Assembly: GCA_937958985.1 (NCBI GenBank)
Contig: CALGLV010000007.1
Span: forward strand, 1-64,000
Direction of reading: 5' to 3'
Origin: an uncultured Aquimarina sp.
GTDB lineage: Bacteria > Bacteroidota > Bacteroidia > Flavobacteriales > Flavobacteriaceae
DNA length: 64,000 nt
The position numbers and the translations under genes are program-made. The notes below the pieces were generated by a model, which worked only from the letters and a program-made list of their open reading frames with translations, was not told the DNA's origin and did no database searches. Numbering within the stretch: the first letter of the stretch is position 1; each line of letters begins with the position of its first letter. This document shows positions 29,923 through 39,829 of this stretch, piece after piece.

Positions 29923-30846
29923 ATGAGAGCTTTAGTTATTTCTGGTGGTGGTAGTAAAGGGGCTTTTGCAGGTGGTGTAGCGGAATACTTAATGAAAGTA
30001 CAAAAACGAAAATACGATATTTTTGTAGGTACATCAACAGGTAGCTTACTTATCCCGCATTTGTCTATCGGCGCTATTGATAAAGTAAAAGAAATTTATA
30101 CTAATGTAAATCAGCGTACTATTTTTAGTTTAAATCCTTTTATTGTTAAATGTAAAGGGGATAGAGAATATGTAAGTATTAATTATTTTAATACCATACT
30201 CCAATTTATAAAAAGCAAAAGAACATTCGGAGAAAGTAAAAATCTTCGAAAAAACATTAAAAAAAACTTTTCAAAAGAGGAATTCGAATTTGCTCGAAAA
30301 AACTCAAAAGATGTAGTCGTAACGGTTTCAAACCTATCTACAAGCGCTACAGAGTACAAGTCAATAAAAGATTTTAATTACGACGATTTTTGTGATTGGA
30401 TATGGATATCTTGTAATTACATTCCTTTTATGAGCATTGTTGAAAAAAACGGTTACGAATATGCTGACGGAGGTTTTGGCGCACTAGTACCCATACGAGA
30501 AGCTATTAAGAGAGGTGCTACCGAAGTAGATGCTATTATTTTAGAATCGGAAAATTTAGAACGTAACAAAATATTAGGAAAAAATCCATTTTCATTAATG
30601 TTTAATCTTTTTGGATACTTACTCGACCAAGTAGAACAACATAATATTATATCTGGGAAATTAGCTGCAAAGGCAAATAACGCCACTCTAAATTTGTATT
30701 ATACTCCTACTAAACTCACTGAAAATTCGTTAATATTTAATAAAAAATTAATGACGGAATGGTGGGAATTAGGCTTTAAATATGGCAAGAAAAAGTTTGA
30801 ACAACTACAGCTGAATGAGCTTAAAGAATTAGATTTAAATGGTTAA
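29923..30846 (+). CDS. Patatin-like phospholipase
   Basis: A 307-residue cytoplasmic patatin-family lipid acyl hydrolase. The oxyanion motif GGGSKG is at residues 8-13, the nucleophile motif GTSTG at 36-40 with S38, and the catalytic aspartate D182 in ADGGFGALVP. The family hydrolyses phospholipid acyl chains, and the natural substrate here is unknown. No signal peptide and no secretion domain are present, which argues against a secreted toxin. It is a single-gene unit between two terminators. Confidence 0.93.
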   Translation: MRALVISGGGSKGAFAGGVAEYLMKVQKRKYDIFVGTSTGSLLIPHLSIGAIDKVKEIYTNVNQRTIFSLNPFIVKCKGDREYVSINYFNTILQFIKSKRTFGESKNLRKNIKKNFSKEEFEFARKNSKDVVVTVSNLSTSATEYKSIKDFNYDDFCDWIWISCNYIPFMSIVEKNGYEYADGGFGALVPIREAIKRGATEVDAIILESENLERNKILGKNPFSLMFNLFGYLLDQVEQHNIISGKLAAKANNATLNLYYTPTKLTENSLIFNKKLMTEWWELGFKYGKKKFEQLQLNELKELDLNG

Positions 30847-30943
30847 CTCAGTGTATTATTAGCAATTAACAGAAATTAATACCATTTTTCAAACCTCCCG
30901 TAATTTGCCTAATAATAGTTATTTTATACAAAATACTCTTTAA

Positions 30944-30974
30944 AAAAAGCCATCTAAAAAATTAGATGGCTTTT
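30944..30974. terminator. Bidirectional terminator between the patatin and ilv genes
   Basis: AAAAGCCATCTAA and TTAGATGGCTTTT form a stem with an AAAA-type loop between convergent genes, 20 bases from the ilvN stop codon. Confidence 0.88.
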
Positions 30975-30994
30975 GTCATGTCTATAATTTTTTA

Positions 30995-31531
30995 CTAATC
31001 TATATCATCAAAATCTTTTAATACTTCTGATATATTCATAGCTTCTTTGGTTACTGCTATTCTTCCTGAACGTGTGAACTGCAATACTCCATAAGGTTTT
31101 AAAGCAGAATGCAAAGCTTCAGTTTCTATTCTACGGCCTGTTTTAGAAATTACGAAAAACTTTTTATTAACCGTAACTATTGAAGCGCCACTCCTTTTAA
31201 TAATATTTTGGATTTGAGGCTCATCAAACAAAAGCTCAGACTTTACTTTATACAAAGCAGTTTCTTGAGATATAGTCTCTTCATCAGTATGATAAAAAGC
31301 ACGTATAACTTCTATTTGCTTTTCTATTTGACCTACAATTTTCTGAACTTTTTCTTGGGTCATTTTAACTAAAATAGTAAAACGATATACATCTTCTATT
31401 TCAGATTCAGAAGCTGTCATGCTTAATAAGTTCACATGGCGTTTCAAAAAAATTGTAGAAATTCTATTTACTAATCCTATATTATTTTCAGTGTATACCG
31501 ATATGGTATAGTATTTTTTATCTTCTTCCAT
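30995..31531 (-). CDS. ilvN: Acetolactate synthase small (regulatory) subunit
   Basis: The regulatory subunit gives valine feedback inhibition of acetolactate synthase. The 178 residues include an N-terminal ACT domain (YTISVYTENNIGLVNRISTIFLKRHVN, read in parts) and a second ACT-like domain from about residue 85. It begins 1 bp after the ilvB stop and is the last gene of the leftward operon, ending at a terminator. Unlike many flavobacterial ilv operons, no ilvC follows. Confidence 0.94.
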   Translation of the reverse strand: MEEDKKYYTISVYTENNIGLVNRISTIFLKRHVNLLSMTASESEIEDVYRFTILVKMTQEKVQKIVGQIEKQIEVIRAFYHTDEETISQETALYKVKSELLFDEPQIQNIIKRSGASIVTVNKKFFVISKTGRRIETEALHSALKPYGVLQFTRSGRIAVTKEAMNISEVLKDFDDID

Positions 31532-31532
31532 C

Positions 31533-33230
31533 TTAACTCAATCTTATATCTGAAACCGAAGCTCCTGTTGGAATCATTGGGAATACGTTATTTTCTTTTT
31601 CAACACAAACTTCTAAAAAGTAAGGACCATCAGTTTCAAGCATCGTTTTTACTGCATCGGCTAAATTAGCACGCTCAGTAACTCTGTTTGCAGGAATATG
31701 ATACCCTTCTGCTATTTTAACAAAATCAGGGTTTGTCATTTCTGTAGAGGCATAACGATTTTCAAAAAACAACTCTTGCCATTGGCGAACCATTCCTAAA
31801 AATTCATTGTTCAGTATTACAATTTTAACGCCTGTTTTATTCTGGAATATAGTTCCTAATTCTTGAATAGTCATTTGATAACCACCATCTCCAATTACAG
31901 CAATTACTTGCCTATTTGGTGCTCCCATTTTAGCTCCAATTGCCGCTGGTAAAGCAAATCCCATGGTACCTAAACCACCTGATGTTACGTTACTTTTAGA
32001 TTTTACAAACTTAGCATAGCGAATTGCCATCATTTGATGCTGCCCTACATCTGTTACAATTACAGCATCTCCTTTAGTACCTTCGTTTATATTTCTAATT
32101 ACCTCACCCATGCTAATACCCTCTTTTGATGGGTATAATTCTTCTTGGATTACTTTTTCTTGCTCTATTTTATCAAAAGCATAAAATTCTTCTAACCAAG
32201 AATCATGAGATTTTTTATCTACGAATGGTAATATATCTGCTAGAGTAGTTTTTACACTTCCCATTACAGCAACATCTGCATAAACATTTTTACTAATCTC
32301 AGCAGGATCAATTTCAAAATGAATAACTTTAGCTTGCTTAGCATAAGTTTCAAGATTCCCCGTAACACGGTCATCAAAGCGCATACCTATTGCTATTAGC
32401 AAATCACATTCATTTGTAAGTTTGTTAGGACCATAATTACCATGCATTCCAACCATTCCTATATTTAACGGATGTGCCGTTTCTAATGCTGAAACTCCTA
32501 AAATAGTCCAAGCAGAAGGGATTCCTGTTTTTTCAACAAAGGATTTAAATTCTTTTTCTGCTTCTCCTAAGATTATTCCTTGCCCCCATACAATCATAGG
32601 CTTTTTTGCTTCATTAATTAATGCAGCAGCATCCTTTAAAGATTGAGGTTCTGTTTTAGGAATAGCTTTGTAACTTCTTACACCTTTACATTTTTCATAA
32701 CTGAAATCAAATTCAGAAAACTGAGCATCTTTAGTAATATCTACTAAGACAGGTCCCGGCCTTCCAGATCGTGCTATATAAAAAGCTTTAGCCATTACTG
32801 CTGGAATATCTTCGGCTTTTGTTACCTGAATATTCCATTTAGTCACAGGTGTAGAAATACCAATAATATCAGTTTCTTGAAATGCATCCGAACCTAACAA
32901 ATGTGATGCTACCTGACCTGTAATACACACCATAGGTGTAGAGTCAATTTGAGCATCTGCAATTCCTGTTACCAAATTAGTGGCTCCTGGCCCTGAAGTA
33001 GCTATAGCCACCCCTACTTTACCGCTTGTACGAGCATAACCTTGGGCAGCATGTGTAGCTCCTTGTTCGTGACGTGTAAGTATATGAGTTAATTTATCTT
33101 GATATTTATATAGCTCATCGTAAACAGGCATAATCGCTCCACCAGGGTAACCGTAAATTAAATCTACGCCTTCTTCTAATAGACAACGAATTACCGCTTC
33201 TGCTCCAGTAATACGAGTTTTTTTACTCAT
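31533..33230 (-). CDS. ilvB: Acetolactate synthase large (catalytic) subunit
   Basis: A thiamine-diphosphate enzyme that makes acetolactate or acetohydroxybutyrate for branched-chain amino acids. The 565-residue protein has the catalytic glutamate in RHEQGATHAAQGYAR (about 52-66), the central FAD-binding domain (about 190-340) and the thiamine-diphosphate/Mg motif VIGDGGYQMTIQELGTIFQNKTGVKIVILNN (read in parts, about 445-475). Length is normal. It lies 133 bp downstream of ilvD. Confidence 0.96.
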   Translation of the reverse strand: MSKKTRITGAEAVIRCLLEEGVDLIYGYPGGAIMPVYDELYKYQDKLTHILTRHEQGATHAAQGYARTSGKVGVAIATSGPGATNLVTGIADAQIDSTPMVCITGQVASHLLGSDAFQETDIIGISTPVTKWNIQVTKAEDIPAVMAKAFYIARSGRPGPVLVDITKDAQFSEFDFSYEKCKGVRSYKAIPKTEPQSLKDAAALINEAKKPMIVWGQGIILGEAEKEFKSFVEKTGIPSAWTILGVSALETAHPLNIGMVGMHGNYGPNKLTNECDLLIAIGMRFDDRVTGNLETYAKQAKVIHFEIDPAEISKNVYADVAVMGSVKTTLADILPFVDKKSHDSWLEEFYAFDKIEQEKVIQEELYPSKEGISMGEVIRNINEGTKGDAVIVTDVGQHQMMAIRYAKFVKSKSNVTSGGLGTMGFALPAAIGAKMGAPNRQVIAVIGDGGYQMTIQELGTIFQNKTGVKIVILNNEFLGMVRQWQELFFENRYASTEMTNPDFVKIAEGYHIPANRVTERANLADAVKTMLETDGPYFLEVCVEKENNVFPMIPTGASVSDIRLS

Positions 33231-33363
33231 TTTTTGTTATGCTTTGTGCTCTAGCCTTAGCTTTAAGCTTGTTCACTTTAATTTAATTATGCTTAAGTTT
33301 ATAAAATAAAGCTGTGTTATTTAGCGCTACTTTAATGTTCCTAAGGGTTATTTATTTACTTTA

Positions 33364-35040
33364 TTAAAACTCGTCAGTTACACAACCATTTGAGGCTGAT
33401 GATACTGATCGTGCATATTTATAAAGTACTCCTTTTTTAAATTTCAATTCTGGTTGTACCCAAGCCTTTTTACGCTCTGCTAATTCAGCATCAGATACAT
33501 TTACACTAATTGAATTAGTTTCGGCATCAATAGTAATAATATCGCCATCTTTAACTAAAGCAATAGTGCCTCCATCTTGAGCTTCAGGTGTAATGTGTCC
33601 TACTACAAATCCGTGAGTTCCTCCAGAGAAACGTCCGTCTGTAATAAGTGCTACATCTTTACCTAAACCGGCACCCATAATAGCTGCTGTAGGTTTTAGC
33701 ATTTCAGGCATTCCCGGTCCTCCTTTTGGTCCTTCATACCTAATTACCACAACATCGCCTTTTTTCACTATTCCGTCGCGAATACCATCATTAGCATCAT
33801 ATTCACCATTAAATACTCTAGCTGTACCACTAAATTGTAATCCTTCTTTACCTGTTATTTTAGCGACTGAACCATCTTTTGCTAAATTACCATAAAGCAT
33901 ACGCAAATGTCCTGTTGCCTTAATTGGGTTCTCTAAAGACCTAATAACATCTTGTCCTTCTTCTAAATCAGGAACATCAGCCAAATTTTCAGCTAAAGTT
34001 TTTCCTGTTACAGTTAAACAATCACCATGCAATAAACCGTTTTTCAATAAATATTTAAGTACTGCTGGTACACCACCTATTCTGTGTACGTCTTCCATCA
34101 AGTATTTCCCACTTGGCTTAAGGTCGGCTATAAATGGTGTGGTGTCACTAATATGTTGAAAATCTTCTAATGTAAATTTAATATCTGCTGCTCTTGCAAT
34201 GGCTAAAAAGTGAAGTACGGCATTGGTAGAACCTCCCATTATAGTTATCAAACGAACCGCATTTTCTAATGACTTACGTGTAACTATATCCAAAGGCTTA
34301 ATATCGTTCTCTAAAAGATAACGCATTTTCTTTCCTGCTTCTATACACTCCGTTTTCTTTTCGTTTCCTACTGCAGGGTTTGACGAATTAAAAGGAAGTG
34401 CCATTCCTAAAGCTTCAATTGCCGAAGCCATTGTATTTGCAGTATACATACCTCCACAAGCACCCGCTCCTGGTATCGCTTTTTTAATTACTTGTCTGTA
34501 TTCATCTTCTTCAATAGTACCTGCTACTTTTTCTCCCCAAGCTTCAAAAGCAGATACTACATCCAGTTTTTTATCTTCGTGACAACCGGAAGCTATCGTT
34601 CCTCCGTATACCAAAATTGCTGGACGGTTTAAACGAATCATTGCCATTAAGGCACCTGGCATATTTTTATCACAACCTACTACAGTTACCAAAGCATCGT
34701 AAGACATTGCTTGCACAACTGTTTCCATAGAATCAGCTATTACATCTCTTGATGGTAAAGAAAAACGCATTCCTGGAGTACCCATAGAAATCCCATCACT
34801 AACTCCAATAGTATTGAAGATTAATCCGAACGTTTCTTTAGTATTTACCCCTTCTTTAACCAATTTAGCCAAATCATTTAAGTGCATATTACAAGGGTTT
34901 CCTTCGTAACCTGTACTTGCAATACCCACTAGTGGCTTCTCAAAATCTTCATCTTTCAAACCTACTGCATAAAGCATTGCTTGTGCTGCTGGTTGCGTAT
35001 CATCTTGAGTTACATTCTGACTAAACTTATTAATCTTCAT
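33364..35040 (-). CDS. ilvD: Dihydroxy-acid dehydratase
   Basis: An Fe-S dehydratase in isoleucine and valine synthesis, whose product ketoisovalerate also feeds panB. The 558 residues include the cluster cysteines in [12 protein letters not shown] (about 48-59), [14 protein letters not shown] (about 117-130) and [14 protein letters not shown] (about 190-203), and the C-terminal [23 protein letters not shown] segment (read in parts). It is the first gene of the ilvD-ilvB-ilvN operon. The upstream 630 bp have no gene but contain dyads. Confidence 0.97.
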   Translation of the reverse strand: MKINKFSQNVTQDDTQPAAQAMLYAVGLKDEDFEKPLVGIASTGYEGNPCNMHLNDLAKLVKEGVNTKETFGLIFNTIGVSDGISMGTPGMRFSLPSRDVIADSMETVVQAMSYDALVTVVGCDKNMPGALMAMIRLNRPAILVYGGTIASGCHEDKKLDVVSAFEAWGEKVAGTIEEDEYRQVIKKAIPGAGACGGMYTANTMASAIEALGMALPFNSSNPAVGNEKKTECIEAGKKMRYLLENDIKPLDIVTRKSLENAVRLITIMGGSTNAVLHFLAIARAADIKFTLEDFQHISDTTPFIADLKPSGKYLMEDVHRIGGVPAVLKYLLKNGLLHGDCLTVTGKTLAENLADVPDLEEGQDVIRSLENPIKATGHLRMLYGNLAKDGSVAKITGKEGLQFSGTARVFNGEYDANDGIRDGIVKKGDVVVIRYEGPKGGPGMPEMLKPTAAIMGAGLGKDVALITDGRFSGGTHGFVVGHITPEAQDGGTIALVKDGDIITIDAETNSISVNVSDAELAERKKAWVQPELKFKKGVLYKYARSVSSASNGCVTDEF

Positions 35041-35174
35041 TGATATGTTTTTAAAGGTATTTTAATTGGAAAATAAAGATAGGTTTTTGGTATTAAAACA
35101 TAAAACTATTTTTAAGTTGTTCTACGATATTCAATACTATTGTTTACTTGAAACAATACCTATTTCACAATCTA

Positions 35175-35182
35175 CAAAGATA
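35175..35182 (-). promoter_or_regulatory. Candidate -7 box (TATCTTTG) for ilvD
   Basis: TATCTTTG on the minus strand fits TAnnTTTG. It implies a leader of about 125 bases before the ilvD ATG. A TTG at the normal -33 distance is not seen. Confidence 0.4.
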
Positions 35183-35230
35183 GTTATATCTACAAAATGA
35201 TAAAAAAAATATGTGTTTTTTGAGAAAATA

Positions 35231-35254
35231 TTCAATGATTTCAAAATCATTGAA
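35231..35254. repeat. Perfect 11-base dyad upstream of ilvD
   Basis: TTCAATGATTT and AAATCATTGAA are exact inverted copies separated by two bases. The dyad lies about 50 bases upstream of the candidate -7 box, a position suited to a regulator such as an Lrp-type protein, though this is inference. Confidence 0.5.
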
Positions 35255-35670
35255 ATTTCACGTTCCCTGAAATGAATAAAAAGGATGTAATGTGATTTTA
35301 GAAGAATATTTTATTGGCCATTTTAAGAAGCTATGGAGTAAACTTCATTTTACTATATATTTATCAAAAGGTTCGTTTTAACAGAAAAACACCTGAATAT
35401 ATTATAATATAACTTTCAATAAGAGATTCCTTTTTTATGAAAACTAAATTAATGGACAATCCTATAATAATAAAGTAGGTTAAAGAAATTTGATGATTAA
35501 GTGATCTAATATATAAAGCATCTAACAACTAATAATTAACAAAAAAAAATCAACTTGGTAGTTTTGGGGCCTAGAAGACTATTTATGCATTAATCATTCT
35601 TAGGAATACCAAAAGTATTAATGCAAAATCTGTTGAAATAATTCGATGTTTTTTATAAAAAAGACTTAGA

Positions 35671-35874
35671 CTATTCTTCCTCTAGCTCATCTTCTACAGC
35701 TAAATTAGTATTTGTTTCTTCTAATTTAATTGCATTATAATTTTCGTTAAGCTCTTGCTGAGCTACCTTTCCTAAAGTATCACCATTCCTAACTGTGGGC
35801 GAATTTAAAAGCACGGTTACTCCTACAATTGCTAAAACGAAGATTCCTGCGTAAATTTTTTCTATTGCTTTCAT
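35671..35874 (-). CDS. Small single-pass membrane protein
   Basis: A 67-residue protein with a lysine at the N-terminus, one hydrophobic helix at about residues 6-24 (IYAGIFVLAIVGVTVLLNS), and a polar acidic tail that ends in a cluster of glutamates (VEDELEEE). I do not recognise it. The composition and the clean start favour a real gene over chance. It is isolated between ilvD and trkH, with 630 bp and 234 bp of non-coding DNA on its sides. Confidence 0.6.
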   Translation of the reverse strand: MKAIEKIYAGIFVLAIVGVTVLLNSPTVRNGDTLGKVAQQELNENYNAIKLEETNTNLAVEDELEEE

Positions 35875-36108
35875 ATCGAAATTATTTTAATTATTTCTTT
35901 ATTAAAAAAATAAGCAGAAAGTTATATCAAACACGTATTGAAAGCTTAAAAGCTAGAGTGGATATGTGTTGGTTGTTTCACACAAGGCAAAACAACTTAA
36001 CGGCTGATAAATTTGGGTTTTATAAATATACGAATTTATATTAAGATACACAAAAGCAAGTACTTAGCATTATAATAAAGTATTACGTTTAAAGTCTTTT
36101 ATTAATAA

Positions 36109-37605
36109 TTATCGTTTTCTCCAAAAGAAGGGAGTAAATAAAATCAATACTGTAAAAAGTTCTAATCGACCTATTAACATTAAAAATGAACACCACCACT
36201 TCCCTGCTAAAGGCAAAGAGTTAAAATTATTCACAGGGCTCAACTGCCCCAAACCAGGCCCAACGTTTCCTAACGAAGTAGCTGCCCCACCTATGGCAGA
36301 TTGAAAATCCAAGCCTAACATCCCTAACACTAACGCTCCAAAAATAAAGGACAGAAAATACAATATAAAGAATCCTAAAATAGTGAATACAATTTCTTTA
36401 TTTACCGCCTTGGTATTGTATCGTACAGGAACTATTGCATTGGGGTGTAACGTTCGTTTAAATTCTAATAATCCATTTTTTATGGTTATTAGGTGCCTAA
36501 CCACTTTTATTCCACCCGAAGTTGAACCCGCTGAACCACCAGAAAACATTAAACCGAAGAAAAACACTGTTAAAAAAGGCGTCCACATTGTATAATCCGC
36601 AGAAACAAAACCTGTGGTAGTAATTACCGCTAAAACCTGAAAGATAGAATGCCTAAAGGAGCTTTCTATTTTCCCCCAAACCATTGGGTGGTTAATTGAC
36701 GAAGCTGAAATATCGGCTTGAAAATAAATTATAAAGGCAACTATAACACTAAAAATAACGGTGTATCTGGCATAGTATTTAAACTCTTCATCTGAAAATA
36801 TTTTACTAAATTTTCCTTTGAAAGCAAAGTAACTCAACACAAAATTTGCTCCTGCTAAAAACATGAAAACAATAATTATCCATTGTATTACAGGGTTATC
36901 ATTCCAATAAGCCACACTAGCATTTTTTGTAGAAAACCCTCCTGTAGATAAAGTGCTCATGGCATGGTTAATCGCATCGAAAAAATTCATTCCTGCAAAT
37001 TTCAATAACACCGTTTCGATAGCTGTATACCCTACATAAATGTACCACAAACGTTTTGCGGTATCCGTTATACGAGGGTGAAGTTTGTCGGTGCTAGGCC
37101 CTGGTGCTTCTGCAGCAAATAACTGCATCCCTCCAATACCTAATAAAGGCAATATAGCAATCGCCAATACTATAATACCCATTCCTCCAATCCAGTGAGT
37201 TAAACTCCTCCAAAACAAAATCCCATGAGGAACTGCCTCTATATCGTCTAATATTGAAGCTCCTGTTGTGGTATACCCTGACATTGTTTCAAAAAAAGCA
37301 TTTGTAAATCCAGGTATCGAACCTGAAAATAAATAGGGTAAAGTTCCACTAAGAGACATAAATATCCAACCGAAAGTTACCACAATATACCCCTCTCTTT
37401 TTCCTAAATTCTTCTTGTGCTCACGTGTAAAAAACATAAAACTAACACCAACCATCATCGTTAACAAAGCGGCAACCGTAATTTGAACGGTCACTCCATC
37501 TTTATAAATAAGACTGAATAGTGTAGCTAAAAGCATAAATCCTCCATTAATAAGAAGAAGCACACCCATAATATGTAAAACTATTTTATAATTTAATTTA
37601 GGCAT
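36109..37605 (-). CDS. trkH: Potassium uptake membrane subunit TrkH/KtrB
   Basis: The pore subunit of a potassium transporter. The 498-residue protein has four repeated membrane-pore-membrane units. The selectivity loops are visible as SGYTTTGASIL (first), STLSTGGFST (second), ITTTGFVSADY (third) and TSLGNVGPG (fourth), each with the key glycine. Its ATG overlaps the trkA stop by one base, so the pair is translationally coupled. TrkH alone usually has little activity without the TrkA ring. Confidence 0.95.
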   Translation of the reverse strand: MPKLNYKIVLHIMGVLLLINGGFMLLATLFSLIYKDGVTVQITVAALLTMMVGVSFMFFTREHKKNLGKREGYIVVTFGWIFMSLSGTLPYLFSGSIPGFTNAFFETMSGYTTTGASILDDIEAVPHGILFWRSLTHWIGGMGIIVLAIAILPLLGIGGMQLFAAEAPGPSTDKLHPRITDTAKRLWYIYVGYTAIETVLLKFAGMNFFDAINHAMSTLSTGGFSTKNASVAYWNDNPVIQWIIIVFMFLAGANFVLSYFAFKGKFSKIFSDEEFKYYARYTVIFSVIVAFIIYFQADISASSINHPMVWGKIESSFRHSIFQVLAVITTTGFVSADYTMWTPFLTVFFFGLMFSGGSAGSTSGGIKVVRHLITIKNGLLEFKRTLHPNAIVPVRYNTKAVNKEIVFTILGFFILYFLSFIFGALVLGMLGLDFQSAIGGAATSLGNVGPGLGQLSPVNNFNSLPLAGKWWCSFLMLIGRLELFTVLILFTPFFWRKR

Positions 37606-38954
37606 TACACAAATAGTTTCTCGACTTGAACAATAGATTTTGGCAAACTACAAACCACAACTTTATCGGCTGCTTGTATTTTAAAATCTCCTAAAGGAAT
37701 CATTCCAACATCCCCCCTAACTACTCCTGCAATTATTGCTGCTCTTGGGAAATCGATATCTTTTATTGCTGTATTTGCAACTTTTGAGCTGTATTTAACT
37801 TCAAACTCTAACAATTCAGCATTCATATTACCAAGTTTTGTCATCGCGAGTACCTCTCCTTTACGCACGTATCTAAAAATAGAATTTGCTGCAAGCAGTT
37901 TTTTATTAATTAAGGTATCAACACCAATAGAATGAGAAAGCTGAAAGTAGTCCATATTTTCAACTAAAGCGATTGTTTTATCAACTCCTTTTGATTTTGC
38001 CATAAGGCAAGAAATAATGTTAGTTTCTGAATTTCCTGTAACCGCTATAAAAGCATCCATATCATATAGATTCTCTTCTTCAAGCAATTCAACATTTCTT
38101 CCATCACCATTAATAACTAATGCTTTAGGTAAATTATCGGCAAGTTCAAAAGCTCGCTCTTCCAAACGCTCAACCATTTTAATATTAAAGCTTTTAGAAC
38201 ATAAATCTTTCGCGGTATTAAAACCTATTTTACTGCCCCCTAGGATCATTACATCCTTAATTTTTTTACGCTCTTTCCCTGTTAATTTCGACAGCAGTTC
38301 AGCTCCCTGCTTGGTAGTAACAAAATAAGCTTCATCTCCTTCTTTAAATATCGTATTCCCTCTCGGGATAATTGTAAATTGAGTTCCTTTACGCTGAATT
38401 GCTATAGGCATAAATTTTAACGCAGGCTCTATTAATGCGGCATCTCTTAACGTTTTACCTACAAATGGAGATTCTTTTTTCAACGTAGTTCCTACCATGA
38501 TTAAAGCTCCTTGTTCAAACTCGTATGTTTCGCTAAATGCAGATTGATTTAGCAGCAGACTAATTTCATTGGCAGCTAATAATTCTGGAGATATCAATTC
38601 ATCGATTCCGAATTTTTTAAATCCAATATGCTCCTCATTAGTAATGAATTCGGTATTCGAAATTCTAGCAATAGATTGCTTAGCTCCCATTTCATTTGCC
38701 AAAACACATATAGTGATATTGGTAGTTTCCAAACCAGTAACAGCTATTATTAAGTCTGCCTTACCAACATTTGCATTTTTAAGCACACTTATTGATGAAG
38801 CATTTCCTTTGACTCCTCTAATGTCCAAATGATTTTCAGCATAAGATAAACGTTCCTTATCCGTATCAATAAGGGTAATATCTTGTGATTCAAAAGAAAG
38901 TAATTTTGCTAAGTGAAAACCAACTTCACCTGCACCTGCAATAATAATTTTCAT
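37605..38954 (-). CDS. trkA: Trk potassium transport regulatory subunit TrkA
   Basis: A cytoplasmic nucleotide-binding gating protein. The 449 residues comprise two RCK repeats, each with a Rossmann nucleotide-binding half and a C-terminal half. The first begins with MKIIIAGAGEVGFHLAKLL, and the second with VMILGGSKIGFNTAKDL near residue 232. The two-repeat structure is typical of TrkA rather than KtrA. It is the first gene of the pair and divergent from ubiE across 140 bp. Confidence 0.96.
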   Translation of the reverse strand: MKIIIAGAGEVGFHLAKLLSFESQDITLIDTDKERLSYAENHLDIRGVKGNASSISVLKNANVGKADLIIAVTGLETTNITICVLANEMGAKQSIARISNTEFITNEEHIGFKKFGIDELISPELLAANEISLLLNQSAFSETYEFEQGALIMVGTTLKKESPFVGKTLRDAALIEPALKFMPIAIQRKGTQFTIIPRGNTIFKEGDEAYFVTTKQGAELLSKLTGKERKKIKDVMILGGSKIGFNTAKDLCSKSFNIKMVERLEERAFELADNLPKALVINGDGRNVELLEEENLYDMDAFIAVTGNSETNIISCLMAKSKGVDKTIALVENMDYFQLSHSIGVDTLINKKLLAANSIFRYVRKGEVLAMTKLGNMNAELLEFEVKYSSKVANTAIKDIDFPRAAIIAGVVRGDVGMIPLGDFKIQAADKVVVCSLPKSIVQVEKLFV

Positions 38955-39072
38955 ATACGAAATGTTATCAAGGTATGGTGAACCTTGAAACTCATAACAA
39001 ATATACTTAATTTGAATAGTATTACTTTCTTATTAGTATCTTAAAAATACAGCCTATACTTTTACAAAAACT

Positions 39073-39080
39073 TATATTTG
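39073..39080 (+). promoter_or_regulatory. Candidate -7 box (TATATTTG) for ubiE-porT
   Basis: TATATTTG matches TAnnTTTG exactly and ends 14 bases before the ubiE ATG, which implies a very short leader. A clear -33 TTG is not seen. Confidence 0.45.
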
Positions 39081-39094
39081 CACAAACTTTTTAA

Positions 39095-39829
39095 ATGTCA
39101 GCAAATATAACCCCATATAAGGATTCTTCTAAAAGTAAAAAAGAACAGGTCGCAACAATGTTCGATGCAATTTCAAAAAACTATGATGGCCTAAACCGTG
39201 TAATTTCGTTTGGAATTGATGTGAAATGGAGAAAAAAAGTGGTTTCCATAGTTGCTGAAAATAATCCTAAAACAATACTAGATGTTGCTACTGGAACAGG
39301 AGATTTGGCTATAAATCTTACTAAAACTGGCGCTAAAGAAATTATTGGTTTAGATATTTCGGCAGGAATGCTTGATGTTGGTAAACAAAAAATCAACGAA
39401 GAAAAATTAGGAGATACCATTAAAATGGTACTGGGAGATGGCGAAAAAATTCAATACCCCGATAACTACTTCGATGCTGTTACTGTATCTTTTGGCGTTC
39501 GAAATTTTGAAAACCTTGAAAAAGGACTTACTGAAATTCTTAGAGTACTAAAACCCAAAGGAATATTTGTGGTTTTAGAAACTTCTGTACCTACAAAATT
39601 CCCATACAAACAAGGTTATAATTTTCATTCAAAAGTAATTTTACCATTAATTGGAAAACTTTTTTCTAAAGACAAGGTAGCTTATTCTTATCTTAGCGAA
39701 AGTGCTGCCGCTTTTCCTTACGGAGATGCCTTTAACAATATTTTGTCAAAAGTAGGGTTTATAAACTGTAAAGATTTTCCACAAACCCTTGGTGTGGCCA
39801 CAATATACACTGCAAGTAAACAACAATGA
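39095..39829 (+). CDS. ubiE: Demethylmenaquinone methyltransferase (UbiE/MenG)
   Basis: The last step of menaquinone synthesis, an S-adenosylmethionine-dependent C-methylation. The 244-residue protein has the SAM motif [13 protein letters not shown] (about 59-71), the UbiE signature near the N-terminus ([19 protein letters not shown], about 22-40) and the second signature [13 protein letters not shown]. Menaquinone is the usual quinone of flavobacteria. Its stop overlaps the porT start by four bases. Confidence 0.96.
   Translation: MSANITPYKDSSKSKKEQVATMFDAISKNYDGLNRVISFGIDVKWRKKVVSIVAENNPKTILDVATGTGDLAINLTKTGAKEIIGLDISAGMLDVGKQKINEEKLGDTIKMVLGDGEKIQYPDNYFDAVTVSFGVRNFENLEKGLTEILRVLKPKGIFVVLETSVPTKFPYKQGYNFHSKVILPLIGKLFSKDKVAYSYLSESAAAFPYGDAFNNILSKVGFINCKDFPQTLGVATIYTASKQQ

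Larger units (their letters stand above)
35041..35670. other. Long AT-rich intergenic region upstream of ilvD
   Basis: No supported gene lies in these 630 bases. They contain a TAnnTTTG box, an 11-base perfect dyad at 35231-35254 and a 9-base inverted repeat at 35585-35593/35617-35625. A 30-codon GTG frame near 35290 has no recognisable product. No attenuator leader peptide rich in Ile, Leu or Val was found. Confidence 0.55.

Noticed and set aside
29923-30846. Patatin as a CBASS or defence effector
   Set aside because: There is no nucleotidyltransferase, TIR, NLR or other defence gene next to it. It stands alone between terminators.
35286-35380. A GTG-initiated frame of about 30 codons as an ilv leader peptide
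   Set aside because: It runs on the opposite strand from ilvD and is not rich in Ile, Leu or Val.
35829-36044. A 71-codon plus-strand frame upstream of trkH
   Set aside because: Its composition is that of random AT-rich sequence and it overlaps the start of the leftward small membrane protein. No family or start signal supports it.
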